Shown piece by piece: positions 53,712-62,388 of a DNA stretch of 64,000 bases. Made by a program: the position numbers and the translations under genes. Under the pieces are notes generated by a model, which saw nothing but the letters and a program-made list of their open reading frames with translations, ran no database searches and was not told the DNA's origin. Positions within the stretch are counted from its first letter, which is position 1, and each line of letters begins with the position of its first letter. This DNA comes from Renibacterium sp. (GTDB taxonomy: Bacteria > Actinomycetota > Actinomycetes > Actinomycetales > Micrococcaceae): positions 434,001 to 498,000 of the forward strand of contig JAFOLH010000001.1 in NCBI GenBank assembly GCA_017419405.1, read 5' to 3'.

Positions 53712-54521
53712 GTGTATTCCATGAAGGTTAAATCTCAGGGATTTGGCGTGCCCGCGCCCGGTTCCGGAGTACCCTCTGGAGGTCCGCTTCCGGTCGGTGC
53801 CGAAAGCGATGAACGGACCCGGGACCGGGTCCGCGGCGCGGTGCTGGAACACGGCCCGGTGAGCGCAGCACAGCTCGGAAGCCTGCTCGGGTTCACCCCG
53901 GCAGCAGTACGGCGGCACCTCGACCAGCTCGAAAAAAGCGGCGTGATCGAGGTCAAGCTGGTCCGCGGATCAGGCAAGGGTGCCGGGCGCCCGGCTCGCC
54001 GGTATGTGCTCTCCAGCCACGGCCAGTCGGATCTGGGCAACGACTATTTACAGATCGCCCGGACGGCGCTCGCCCAGCTGGTCGAGCTCAAGGGTGATCA
54101 AGCAATCCAGGAATTCGCGGAACAGCGGTTTGCCCGGATGGAGCAGCGCTACCAGCCGTTGCTTGCCGAAGCCGGCGAGGACGTGGTGCGCCGGGCCGAG
54201 ATCCTGTCCCGGGCTTTGAGCGCGGATGGTTACGTCTCCTCGGCCAATGAACTGCCGGCCGCAGGCGCCCTGCAAGCCGTGCAGTTGTGCCAGGGCCATT
54301 GCCCGGTGCTCGAACTCGCGGCCGAATTCCCGCAGTTCTGCGAGGCCGAAACCGAAGTCTTCTCCCGGTTGCTCGGCGTCGACGTCCGCAGGCTCTCCAC
54401 CTTGGCGAGCGGCAGCCACGTCTGCACCACCCACATTCCCACCGGCCGGCTTCCCTCGGAAGCCGAATCGGCACGAACCGCATCATTCGCCCCCACCGAT
54501 CTGCAGAAAGGCAGCAACTGA
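53712..54521 (+). CDS. sufR: Fe-S cluster-sensing repressor SufR
   Basis: A 269-residue winged-helix regulator. The N-terminal HTH is [26 protein letters not shown], and the C-terminal domain has the cysteine pattern LCQGHCPV ... PQFC ... CTTHIP that ligates an Fe-S cluster in SufR proteins. It represses the suf operon when clusters are sufficient. GTG 53712 is preferred over ATG 53721 because of the -10 spacing. The stop overlaps the sufB ATG (TGATG). A palindrome lies in its promoter. Confidence 0.93.
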   Translation: MYSMKVKSQGFGVPAPGSGVPSGGPLPVGAESDERTRDRVRGAVLEHGPVSAAQLGSLLGFTPAAVRRHLDQLEKSGVIEVKLVRGSGKGAGRPARRYVLSSHGQSDLGNDYLQIARTALAQLVELKGDQAIQEFAEQRFARMEQRYQPLLAEAGEDVVRRAEILSRALSADGYVSSANELPAAGALQAVQLCQGHCPVLELAAEFPQFCEAETEVFSRLLGVDVRRLSTLASGSHVCTTHIPTGRLPSEAESARTASFAPTDLQKGSN

Positions 54522-55978
54522 TGACAGATCAACTAGACACAGAGAGCACCGATACGGTGATCACTGACATCCTGGAACGCAATCCGGAGCTTGAAGGCAT
54601 CGGAAACTATGCTTTCGGCTGGTCGGACAAAAACGAGGTGAGCGACAATGCTCGGCGCGGTCTGAGCGAGGAAGTCGTTCGCGACATTTCCGCCAAGAAG
54701 AGCGAACCCGAGTGGATGCTCGATTTGCGGCTCAAGGGTCTGAAGTACTTCGACCGCAAGCCGATGCCCAATTGGGGCGCGGATCTTTCCGGAATCGATT
54801 TCGACAACATCAAATACTTCGTGCGGTCCACCGAGAAGCAGGCTGCTTCGTGGGAGGAACTGCCGGAAGACATCCGGAACACCTACGAGAAGTTGGGCAT
54901 TCCGGAAGCCGAACGGAACCGGCTGGTTTCCGGCGTGGCAGCGCAGTACGAGTCCGAGGTGGTCTACCACCAGATCCGGGAAGACCTGGAACAGCAGGGC
55001 GTGATCTTCCTGGACACCGACACCGCGTTGAAGGAGCACCCGGAGATCTTCAAGGAGTACTTCGGCACCATCATCCCGGTGGGCGACAACAAGTTCGCTT
55101 CGCTGAACACCGCGGTCTGGTCCGGCGGCTCCTTCGTCTACGTGCCGCCGGGCGTGCACGTGGAGATCCCGTTGCAGGCCTACTTCCGGATCAACACCGA
55201 GAACATGGGGCAGTTCGAGCGGACGCTGATCATCGCCGACGAAGGCTCCTATGTGCATTACATCGAGGGTTGCACCGCGCCGATCTACACCTCGGACTCG
55301 CTGCACTCCGCCGTCGTCGAAATCGTGGTGAAGAAGAACGCACGGGTACGCTACACCACGATCCAGAACTGGTCGAACAACGTCTACAACCTGGTGACCA
55401 AACGCGCCATCGCGCACGAAGGCGCCACCATGGAGTGGATCGACGGCAACATCGGTTCCAAGGTGACCATGAAGTACCCGGCGGTTTACCTGGTCGGCGA
55501 GCACGCCAAGGGCGAGACGCTGTCGATCGCGTTCGCCGGCGAAGGCCAGCACCAGGACACCGGTTCCAAAATGGTGCACATCGCGCCGAACACGAAGTCC
55601 TCGATCATCTCCAAATCGGTGGCCCGCGGCGGCGGACGGGCCGCCTACCGCGGTCTGGTGCAGATCCGGGAAGGCGCTGAACACTCGGCCAATACGGTGC
55701 GTTGCGACGCGCTCCTGGTGGATACGATTTCGCGTTCGGACACCTATCCCTATGTGGACATCCGCGAAGACGACGTCTCGATGGGCCATGAAGCCACGGT
55801 TTCCCGGGTCAGCGAAGAGCAGCTGTTCTATTTGATGTCCCGCGGCATGCGCGAAGACGAGGCAATGGCGATGATCGTGCGCGGCTTCATCGAGCCGATC
55901 GCCCGGGAACTGCCGATGGAGTACGCGCTGGAACTGAACCGGCTCATCGAACTGCAAATGGAAGGATCGGTGGGCTAG
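54521..55978 (+). CDS. sufB: Fe-S assembly scaffold SufB
   Basis: A 485-residue SufB of the SufBC2D complex where new Fe-S clusters are assembled. Family blocks are [23 protein letters not shown]-like, [16 protein letters not shown] (with the conserved Cys), [20 protein letters not shown] and the C-terminal [24 protein letters not shown] overlaps the sufR stop; followed 2 bp later by sufD. Confidence 0.98.
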   Translation: MTDQLDTESTDTVITDILERNPELEGIGNYAFGWSDKNEVSDNARRGLSEEVVRDISAKKSEPEWMLDLRLKGLKYFDRKPMPNWGADLSGIDFDNIKYFVRSTEKQAASWEELPEDIRNTYEKLGIPEAERNRLVSGVAAQYESEVVYHQIREDLEQQGVIFLDTDTALKEHPEIFKEYFGTIIPVGDNKFASLNTAVWSGGSFVYVPPGVHVEIPLQAYFRINTENMGQFERTLIIADEGSYVHYIEGCTAPIYTSDSLHSAVVEIVVKKNARVRYTTIQNWSNNVYNLVTKRAIAHEGATMEWIDGNIGSKVTMKYPAVYLVGEHAKGETLSIAFAGEGQHQDTGSKMVHIAPNTKSSIISKSVARGGGRAAYRGLVQIREGAEHSANTVRCDALLVDTISRSDTYPYVDIREDDVSMGHEATVSRVSEEQLFYLMSRGMREDEAMAMIVRGFIEPIARELPMEYALELNRLIELQMEGSVG

Positions 55979-55980
55979 TA

Positions 55981-57189
55981 GTGAGCACGCCAGTTATTGC
56001 CGGAATGAGCGAAGAGGGCGAAACCCTGCTCGATTCCAAGGTGGACAAACACCATACGCACGGCACCGAAGTCATGGCCTCGCGCGCCGAGCGGCTGACC
56101 AGCCAGAACGTCGCGGACTTCAAAATCCCCAGCGGACTGGAAGAGGAATGGCGCTTCACCCCGGTGAAGAAGCTCGCCAGTTTCTTCACCGATGCGCCCG
56201 GCGACGCGGCTGCGGCCGACTACCGGGGCGAGATCCCGGAGAGCATCGTGGAGCGCGCGCTGGCGCTCGGCGAAGCGCCCCGCGGGACCGCGTTGGTGCC
56301 GGCCGACCGGGCTGCCGCGGTGGCTTCCCAGGTCGCCGAAGCGCACTACTTCGGCATCCCGGCGGACCAGGAACTCGCGGAACCGCTCAAGCTCACGGTG
56401 ACCGGCCAGGGCGAGGGGCTCCGCGCCCACTCGCACTGCGTGATCGAAGCGGGCGCCAATTCGCGCGCCGTGGTGATCATCGACCACCACGGCAGTGCCG
56501 ACTTCAACGGCAATCTGGAGATCATCGTCAACGAAGGCGCCGAGCTCACCGTGGTGAGCGTGCAGCGCTGGGCGGACAACGCGAAGCACCTGGGCCAGCA
56601 CGACGCCGTCGTCGGCAAGGATGCCAAGCTCAAGCACGTCGCGGTCACCCTGGGCGGCGCCATCGTGCGGCTCAACGTGAACGCGCGGTATGCCGGTGAG
56701 GGCGCCGAGGCCGAGCTGTTCGGCCTGTACTTCGCCGATGCCGGCCAGCACTTGGAACACCGCACCTTCATCGACCACAATGTGCCCAACTCGAAGTCCA
56801 ATGTGCTCTACAAAGGCGCTTTGCAGGGCGTGGACGCGCATACCGTATGGGTGGGCGATGTGCTGATCCAGAAGCAGGCGATCGGCACCGACAGCTACGA
56901 GAAGAACCAGAACCTGATCTTGACCGACGGGGCACGGGCCGATTCGGTGCCGAACCTGGAAATCGAGACCGGGCTGATCGAAGGCGCCGGGCACGCCAGC
57001 TCCACCGGCCGGTTCGACGACGAGCACCTGTTCTACCTGATGGCCCGTGGCATTTCGGAACGCGATGCCCGCCGTCTGGTGGTCCGCGGTTACCTCAACG
57101 AAATCATCCAGAAGATCAAGGTGCCGGCACTGGAAGAAGAGCTCGCCACTGCGCTGGAGCACGAGCTCGAGGCGTCGGGAGCGCTCTGA
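55981..57189 (+). CDS. sufD: Fe-S assembly protein SufD
   Basis: A 402-residue SufD, paralogue of SufB and its partner in the SufBC2D complex. LEEEWRFTPVKKLASFF near the N-terminus, then LEHRTFIDHNVPNSKSNVLYKG, LEIETGLIEGAGHASSTGRFD and YLMARGISERDARRLVVRGYLNEI are canonical. GTG start 2 bp after sufB; the Rieske gene starts immediately after its stop. Confidence 0.97.
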   Translation: MSTPVIAGMSEEGETLLDSKVDKHHTHGTEVMASRAERLTSQNVADFKIPSGLEEEWRFTPVKKLASFFTDAPGDAAAADYRGEIPESIVERALALGEAPRGTALVPADRAAAVASQVAEAHYFGIPADQELAEPLKLTVTGQGEGLRAHSHCVIEAGANSRAVVIIDHHGSADFNGNLEIIVNEGAELTVVSVQRWADNAKHLGQHDAVVGKDAKLKHVAVTLGGAIVRLNVNARYAGEGAEAELFGLYFADAGQHLEHRTFIDHNVPNSKSNVLYKGALQGVDAHTVWVGDVLIQKQAIGTDSYEKNQNLILTDGARADSVPNLEIETGLIEGAGHASSTGRFDDEHLFYLMARGISERDARRLVVRGYLNEIIQKIKVPALEEELATALEHELEASGAL

Positions 57190-57531
57190 ATGGCTGCTGA
57201 GCTGGTGTGCCGGGTGGATGAAGTCCAGGTCAAAAGCGCTTTGCGCGTGGAAATCGACGACATCCCGGTGGCAATCGTGAAGGATTCCGAAGGTGTGCTG
57301 CACGCGGTCGGGGACACCTGCTCGCACGCTGAGATATCGCTCAGCGAAGGCGATGTCGAGGGTTGCACGATCGAGTGCTGGGCACATGGTTCCAGCTTCG
57401 ATCTGAACTCCGGACAACCGCTCACCCTGCCCGCGTACGAACCGATTCCGGTGTTCGCGCTGAGTGTCGATGGCGACGACGTCTATGTGGACGTCGCCCA
57501 GGTGCTCAACGGCGTCGAACCGATCAACTAA
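57190..57531 (+). CDS. Rieske [2Fe-2S] ferredoxin in the suf operon
   Basis: A 113-residue Rieske protein with both ligand boxes: C44-S-H46 and C63-W-A-H66. No membrane or catalytic oxygenase domain is present, so it is a soluble ferredoxin of the type used by non-haem oxygenases. It sits exactly between sufD and sufC with no spacer after sufD, suggesting electron supply for cluster assembly or that it is a client protein. Also found at this position in other actinobacteria. Confidence 0.92.
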   Translation: MAAELVCRVDEVQVKSALRVEIDDIPVAIVKDSEGVLHAVGDTCSHAEISLSEGDVEGCTIECWAHGSSFDLNSGQPLTLPAYEPIPVFALSVDGDDVYVDVAQVLNGVEPIN

Positions 57532-57555
57532 GACTTTTCACGGAAAGAAGAAGAC

Positions 57556-58320
57556 ATGTCCACTCTGGAAATCAAGGACCTGCACGTCAGCATCGAGACT
57601 GAGCAGGGCAAAAAGGAAATCCTCAAAGGCGTCAGCCTGACCATCAACACCGGCGAAACCCACGCCATCATGGGGCCGAACGGTTCCGGCAAGTCGACCC
57701 TGGCGTCGACCATCGCGGGACACCCGCGCTACCTCGTCGACTCCGGTTCGATCACCCTCGACGGCGAAGACGTGCTGGAGATGAGCGTGGACGAGCGTGC
57801 CCGGGCCGGCCTCTTCCTGGCCATGCAGTACCCGGTGGAAATCCCCGGCGTGACCATGAGCAATTTCCTGCGCACCGCGAAGACCGCGATCGACGGCGAA
57901 GCGCCGGCGCTGCGGACCTGGACCAAGGACGTCAAGGCCGCGATGACCCAGCTGCGGATCGACACCGACTTCGCGCAGCGCAATGTCAATGAAGGTTTCT
58001 CCGGTGGCGAGAAGAAACGGCACGAGATCTTGCAGCTCGAGCTCTTCGCGCCGAAGTTCGCGGTGCTCGACGAGACCGACTCCGGCCTGGACGTCGATGC
58101 ACTCAAAATCGTCTCCGAAGGCGTGAACCGGGCGCAGGAGGGCGGCAACATGGGCACCCTGCTGATCACCCACTACACCCGGATCCTGCGTTACATCAAG
58201 CCGCAGTTCGTGCACGTTTTCGTGGACGGCAAGGTTGCCGAAGAAGGCGGTCCGGAGCTGGCTGACCGGCTCGAAGAAGAAGGCTACGACCGCTTCCTCA
58301 CCGCGCAAGCCCAGGCGTAG
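57556..58320 (+). CDS. sufC: Fe-S assembly ATPase SufC
   Basis: A 254-residue ABC-type ATPase: Walker A GPNGSGKST (40-48), ABC signature FSGGEKKR, Walker B FAVLDETDSGLD and H-loop LLITHYTRIL. It drives conformational change in the SufBD scaffold. GGAAAGAAGAAG upstream gives a RBS. Followed 9 bp later by the DUF59 gene rather than sufS. Confidence 0.98.
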   Translation: MSTLEIKDLHVSIETEQGKKEILKGVSLTINTGETHAIMGPNGSGKSTLASTIAGHPRYLVDSGSITLDGEDVLEMSVDERARAGLFLAMQYPVEIPGVTMSNFLRTAKTAIDGEAPALRTWTKDVKAAMTQLRIDTDFAQRNVNEGFSGGEKKRHEILQLELFAPKFAVLDETDSGLDVDALKIVSEGVNRAQEGGNMGTLLITHYTRILRYIKPQFVHVFVDGKVAEEGGPELADRLEEEGYDRFLTAQAQA

Positions 58321-58329
58321 GCTGGCGTC

Positions 58330-58647
58330 ATGAGTGCAACTGTCGAATTGCCGGAGCTGGAAGAAGCCCTGCGGGACGTCATCGACCCCGAGTTGGGGGT
58401 CAATGTGGTGGATCTGGGGCTGCTGTACGGTCTCCGCTACGCCGAAGACGGCGCTTTGCTGCTCGATATGACGCTGACCACCGCGGCCTGCCCGCTGCAA
58501 GACGTGATCGAGGAGCAAGTCGAGAAGTCGCTGGGTGGCCTGGTCGACGAGTGGCGGATCAACTGGGTCTGGATGCCGCCGTGGGGTCCGGAAAAAATCA
58601 CCGACGACGGCAAAGACCAGATGCGGGCCCTCGGCTTCAACATCTGA
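58330..58647 (+). CDS. sufT: Metal-sulfur cluster assembly factor (DUF59/SufT-like)
   Basis: A 105-residue MIP18/DUF59 protein. The core DVIDPELGVNVVDLGLLYGL and the Cys-bearing TTAACPLQDVIEEQV, with MPPWGPEKITDDG, match SufT-like factors that help mature Fe-S proteins. In M. tuberculosis it follows sufS-sufU; here it directly follows sufC. Last gene of the operon, with a large hairpin 17 bp downstream. Confidence 0.9.
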   Translation: MSATVELPELEEALRDVIDPELGVNVVDLGLLYGLRYAEDGALLLDMTLTTAACPLQDVIEEQVEKSLGGLVDEWRINWVWMPPWGPEKITDDGKDQMRALGFNI

Positions 58648-58664
58648 ACCCCTGCAGATTCTCT

Positions 58665-58727
58665 GCGCGAACGCACACGTGCGCGGGTGTTTTCGAAAAA
58701 ACACCCGCACCACGTGTGCGTTCGCGC
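58665..58727. repeat. Long hairpin repeat, copy 1, between suf operon and PAP2 gene
   Basis: The outer stem of 17 perfect base pairs (58665-58681 with 58711-58727) encloses an inner 11-bp stem (58683-58693 with 58698-58708) closed by CGAA. It lies between convergent genes and probably ends transcription from both sides. A related element is at 61314-61360. Confidence 0.85.
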
Positions 58728-58733
58728 TTTGGT

Positions 58734-59420
58734 TTAAGGAGATTGCCGGCCGGCGAAGCCGAAACGCGGTCGGCCGATGTCGAGCAACATCACCGCGCCG
58801 AGGACCAGCAGCGCGAGCGCCAACGATGCGCTGACATCGGTGAGCCAGTGATAGCCCAGGTACAGCCGGCTCACCGCGACCGCGAGGATGCCCAGGCCGG
58901 CCGCCGAGGCCGCCGCCGGGGCGACGAATCTGCGCTTCGACCTGGAAACCACCAGATATGCCGAGACCAGCAGAAACACCGCGGCCACCAAGGTGTGGCC
59001 GGACGGGAAAGAGTGCTGATCGTCCGGGCCGAGCAGCATCTGGTCGGCCGCGGGCCGATCGTGCGTGATGAACAGTTTGAGCAACACCGTCAGGGCTACG
59101 GTGAACAGCATCGCGCCGATCAGCAGCAGCGGACGCCACCACTGCCGCTTCCAGAGCGCCCAGACGAGCGCCCCGGCGATCACCAGGAAAGGCAGCAGCT
59201 CCGGAGCGGACACCGAAGTGACTGCCGTGAAGACCGCGGTGGCCGCAGCACTGCGTTCGGCGACGAACCACGCGTGGTCCGGTTGGTCCACGCTCATGGC
59301 GGAGGCCCCGGAGAAGACGAAGACCGCAATACCGGCGAAAGCGAGGAGGCCGAACAGAAGGCAACTGGCGGCCAGGGCGATCCGGCGACGGGGCAGCCGG
59401 GCAGACGGTGCAAAACTCAT
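58734..59420 (-). CDS. PAP2-family phosphatase
   Basis: A 228-residue membrane phosphatase. The three PAP2 motifs are complete: KLFITHDRP, PSGH and SRLYLGYHWLTD. About five to six helices are seen. Such enzymes dephosphorylate lipid phosphates such as undecaprenyl pyrophosphate or phosphatidic acid at the membrane. ATG 59420 begins SFAPSARLPRRR before the first helix; an in-frame ATG at 59438 would add six residues. Neither has a good SD. Confidence 0.87.
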   Translation of the reverse strand: MSFAPSARLPRRRIALAASCLLFGLLAFAGIAVFVFSGASAMSVDQPDHAWFVAERSAAATAVFTAVTSVSAPELLPFLVIAGALVWALWKRQWWRPLLLIGAMLFTVALTVLLKLFITHDRPAADQMLLGPDDQHSFPSGHTLVAAVFLLVSAYLVVSRSKRRFVAPAAASAAGLGILAVAVSRLYLGYHWLTDVSASLALALLVLGAVMLLDIGRPRFGFAGRQSP

Positions 59421-59445
59421 CTGACCAGCATCCAGCATTCAGCTA

Positions 59446-59480
59446 TGCCCCAGCTGAAGGTTGTGCCCCAGCTGAAGGTT
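59446..59480. repeat. 18-bp tandem duplication
   Basis: TGCCCCAGCTGAAGGTT occurs at 59446-59462 and 59464-59480 in the short gap between the ABC-F stop and the PAP2 start. No function is apparent. Confidence 0.8.
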
Positions 59481-61078
59481 CAGTCGAGCGAAACGAGTTC
59501 CAGGTAGCCTTCGTCCCACAAGTCCTCGTCGCCGTCCGGCAACAGGATGACCCGGTCCGGATTCAGCGCGACGACGGCTTGCCGGTCGTGGGTGACCATC
59601 AGGATCGCCCCGGGATATTGCCCGACGGCGTTGAGCACCTCGGTCCGGGACGCCGGGTCGAGGTTGTTGGTGGGTTCGTCGAGCAACAGCACGTTGGCAC
59701 CCGAATGCACCAGGGCCGCCAAGGCCAAGCGGGTCTTTTCACCTCCGGACAGCACCCGGACCGGTTTGTCCACCTCGTGGCCGGAGAACAGGAACGAGCC
59801 GAGTACCGCGCGGGCCTGCTGATCGTCCAACTGCGGTGCCGCGTCGCGCAGGTTCGCCAACACCGTTTCGTCGTGCCGCAGGGTCTCGTGCTCCTGGGCG
59901 AAGTAGCCCAGACGCAAACCGTGCCCGGCCACGACCCGGCCGGAATCCGCGGATTCCAGCCCGGCCAAGATCCGCAAAAGCGTGGTCTTCCCCGCACCAT
60001 TTGGCCCCAGGACCACGGTCCGGGACCCGCGGTCCACCGCCAAATCCAGGCCGCGGAGCACTCGGAGCGCGCCATAGGACTTGGCCAAGGAGACCGCGCC
60101 GAGCGGAATCCGTCCGGACGGCAACGGATCCGGGAGCTTGATGCTGGCCACCCGTTCTGAGCGCCGGACCGGTTCAGTCCCGGCCAGCAGCCTTTCCGCG
60201 CGTCGGACCATGTTTTTGGCCGCGACCGCGGTGGCCGAGCGGGCATGCATCTTGGCGGCTTGGGCTTGCAAGGCCGCTGCTTTGCGCTCGGCATTGTGCC
60301 GTTCGCGGAGCCGACGGCGTTCCGCAGCATCCCGGTGTTCGAGGTAGTGCTGCCAACCCGCATTGTGGATGTCGATGGTCTTGCGTGCCGGATCGACCGC
60401 GAAAATCCGGTTGGCGACCTCGTCGATCAGCCGCACGTCGTGGCTGATCAGCACGAGGGCGCCGGGATAGCCACGCAGGTATTGCCGCAACCAGGTGACT
60501 GCCTTGGCATCCAGGTGGTTCGTCGGCTCGTCCAACAGCAGGGTCTGATGCCCGGCGAACAGGATGCGGGCCAATTCCACCCGACGGCGCTGGCCGCCGG
60601 AAAGTGTGGCCAACGGCCGTTCCGCGGTCGGCGTGTCCAGGCCGAGGCCGGCGGCAATCTGCGCGGCCTCGGCTGCTGCCGAATAGCCGCCCAGCGATTG
60701 GAAGCGTGCTTCGGCATCGGCGTAGCGGCGCATCGCGCGATCCGTTCCGGAGGGGTCGGCCGCGGCCAGCTCGGTTTCCGCTGCACGCAACGCACGCTCG
60801 GCGGTGCCCAGCTGCCGGGCCGAAAGGATTCGGTCGATGGCGCTTTGCCCGGGTTTTCCGGCGCGCGACTCCTGATGCAGGCAACCCAGCGAGCCGGTTC
60901 GGAGCACGGTTCCGGCGGCAGCCGGAAGGTCGCCGGAGAGCACCCGCAACAGCGTGGTCTTGCCTGCGCCGTTGCGTCCGACCAAGCCGATTCGGTCGCC
61001 GGGGGAGAGGATGAAGGAAAGATCGGTCAGCAGAATATCGGCGCCGACGCGTACGTCGACACCACGAAGGGTGATCAT
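59480..61078 (-). CDS. ABC-F family ATPase
   Basis: A 532-residue protein with two ABC ATPase domains and no membrane segments: Walker A GRNGAGKTT and GPNGAGKTT, signatures LSGGQRRR and LSGGEKTR, Walker B LLLDEPTNHLD and LLLDEPTNNLD. The linker between them is basic and helical (about residues 240-310). These are ABC-F translation factors acting on the ribosome; some protect against antibiotics, but this cannot be decided here. ATG 61078 with GGAG 8 nt upstream. Confidence 0.93.
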   Translation of the reverse strand: MITLRGVDVRVGADILLTDLSFILSPGDRIGLVGRNGAGKTTLLRVLSGDLPAAAGTVLRTGSLGCLHQESRAGKPGQSAIDRILSARQLGTAERALRAAETELAAADPSGTDRAMRRYADAEARFQSLGGYSAAAEAAQIAAGLGLDTPTAERPLATLSGGQRRRVELARILFAGHQTLLLDEPTNHLDAKAVTWLRQYLRGYPGALVLISHDVRLIDEVANRIFAVDPARKTIDIHNAGWQHYLEHRDAAERRRLRERHNAERKAAALQAQAAKMHARSATAVAAKNMVRRAERLLAGTEPVRRSERVASIKLPDPLPSGRIPLGAVSLAKSYGALRVLRGLDLAVDRGSRTVVLGPNGAGKTTLLRILAGLESADSGRVVAGHGLRLGYFAQEHETLRHDETVLANLRDAAPQLDDQQARAVLGSFLFSGHEVDKPVRVLSGGEKTRLALAALVHSGANVLLLDEPTNNLDPASRTEVLNAVGQYPGAILMVTHDRQAVVALNPDRVILLPDGDEDLWDEGYLELVSLD

Positions 61079-61241
61079 GGGAATTGACTCCGGGAAAGCT
61101 AAAAATGGACAGACTTCTGGTGTGGAAGCTGGGTCCTAGCTAAGAAATCCGGGGAGTCGACATGTTCACAGCATACCGTGGCCGTTTTTCGACCCGCAAT
61201 TTCGACTGGCAGTTTCGACCGGCAAGCCGAGTCCGCACGCC

Positions 61242-61258
61242 GCGCGAGTGCACACGTG
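61242..61258 (+). repeat. Half copy of the hairpin repeat
   Basis: GCGCGAGTGCACACGTG differs at two positions from the left arm of copy 1 (58665-58681). No matching right arm follows, so it looks like a degraded or unpaired copy. Confidence 0.55.
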
Positions 61259-61313
61259 AGCGTTCGGCCCTTTCGTGTCGAACTCCGTTCGCCACGTAGG
61301 GACCCTGACGAAA

Positions 61314-61360
61314 GCACACTTGGTGCGGGTATTTTCGGAAAACACCCGCGCCAAGTGTGC
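61314..61360. repeat. Hairpin repeat, copy 2
   Basis: GCACACTTGG (61314-61323) pairs with CCAAGTGTGC (61351-61360). Inside, GCGGGT pairs with ACCCGC, then TTTT with AAAA after one mismatch, closed by CGG. Sequence and architecture match copy 1 (GCACACGTG outer arm, GCGGGTGTTTTCG inner arm). It lies 40 bp past the ABC-F/YpfJ-side gene end, so a terminator role is possible. Confidence 0.8.
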
Positions 61361-61400
61361 GCTCGCGCGAAGTGAAGAGTGGGAATGGGGTGGGGACGGT

Positions 61401-62315
61401 TTAGGGCTGGCTGACCGCGAAGGTGTCGCATTTGTTGATGTCGCCGCTCTGGTAGCCGGTGGTCAGCCATTTCTGCCGTTGGGCACTCGATCCGTGCGTC
61501 CAGGATTCCGGATTCGTCCGTCCGGTCGCTGCTTTCTGGATCCGGTCGTCACCGACCGAGGAGGCAGCGGAAAGCGCATCCCCGAGATCCTTTTGGGTCA
61601 GTTGCGCCAAGAACGGCTGGCCGGAGCTCGGGTCCTTGGTGGTCGAGGCGTAACGCATCCAGATCCCGGCGTAGCAATCGGCTTGCAGTTCCACGCGCAC
61701 CGACCCCGAGCTGGGCCCTTGCGGATCGTTCTGCGCGTTGCCGATGGTGCCCAAAACGTCTTGCACATGATGGCCGAATTCGTGTGCCACGACGTATTCC
61801 TGGGCCAACGGACCGCCCGAGGATCCGAAGCGGTCCACCAGCTCTTGGAAGAACCCCGGATCGAAATAGGCGGTTTTGTCGCCGGGGCAGTAAAACGGTC
61901 CGACGTCGGTGCTGGCCGGTCCGCAGGCGGTGTTGGTGCTAGTGCTGAAGAGCACCGTCTTGACCTTGCCGTAGTTCGCGCCGAGCGGTTTCAGATAGCC
62001 GGGCCAGAAAGCATTGAGGCTGTTGACCGTCGCGGTGATCCGGCAGTCCAAGCGGTTGTTGGCGTCCGCGCCGGTTTTGCATTCCGCGACGCCGTTGCTG
62101 CCGGAGGCCACCGGGCCGATCTGGGACTGCCCGCCGTCGAGCATGCCGACCACCCCGTTGAGCAGATTGGGGTTGATTCCGAAGGCGCCGCCGATCAGCA
62201 GGATCAAGGCGCCGCCGAGCCCGATGCCGACTTTGCCCCGGGTGCCCATTCCGCCGGAACCGCGCCGGTCGTCGACCTGCGACGGGTCGAGGTTTGCCCC
62301 TTCGTTGAAACTCAT
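61401..62315 (-). CDS. Neutral zinc metallopeptidase, YpfJ family
   Basis: A 304-residue predicted membrane-anchored zinc peptidase. The N-terminal 30 residues are cytoplasmic and polar, then one helix GKVGIGLGGALILLIGGAF anchors it. The extracytoplasmic domain has the HExxH zinc motif as HEFGHH and the conserved ending KWLTTGYQSGDINKCDTF. The substrate is unknown. ATG 62315 lies 6 nt after TATTCT with no SD, suggesting a leaderless start; divergent from the AMP-binding gene. Confidence 0.9.
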   Translation of the reverse strand: MSFNEGANLDPSQVDDRRGSGGMGTRGKVGIGLGGALILLIGGAFGINPNLLNGVVGMLDGGQSQIGPVASGSNGVAECKTGADANNRLDCRITATVNSLNAFWPGYLKPLGANYGKVKTVLFSTSTNTACGPASTDVGPFYCPGDKTAYFDPGFFQELVDRFGSSGGPLAQEYVVAHEFGHHVQDVLGTIGNAQNDPQGPSSGSVRVELQADCYAGIWMRYASTTKDPSSGQPFLAQLTQKDLGDALSAASSVGDDRIQKAATGRTNPESWTHGSSAQRQKWLTTGYQSGDINKCDTFAVSQP

Positions 62316-62321
62316 GGAACA

Positions 62322-62327
62322 AGAATA
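62322..62327 (-). promoter_or_regulatory. Putative -10 of a leaderless transcript (YpfJ gene)
   Basis: TATTCT on the minus strand, 6 nt before ATG 62315; the spacer TGTTCC has no SD. Confidence 0.5.
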
Positions 62328-62388
62328 ACCACAGCATCCGCACAGTTAGCGGCGCACTGCTTCGGAGCGCGGCTTAGGATGGTCAGCG

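Larger units (their letters stand above)
61079..61400. other. 322-bp intergenic region with repeat elements
   Basis: The region between the divergently placed ABC-F start and the YpfJ stop (both genes read minus) has no supported gene. It holds a half copy of the hairpin repeat at 61242-61258 and a full copy at 61314-61360. A 62-codon minus-strand reading frame runs through the hairpin but has no RBS or recognisable product. The ABC-F promoter must lie within it. Confidence 0.7.

Noticed and set aside
61166-61354. Small minus-strand frame through the repeat region
   Set aside because: It translates the hairpin repeat, has no RBS and no family resemblance.
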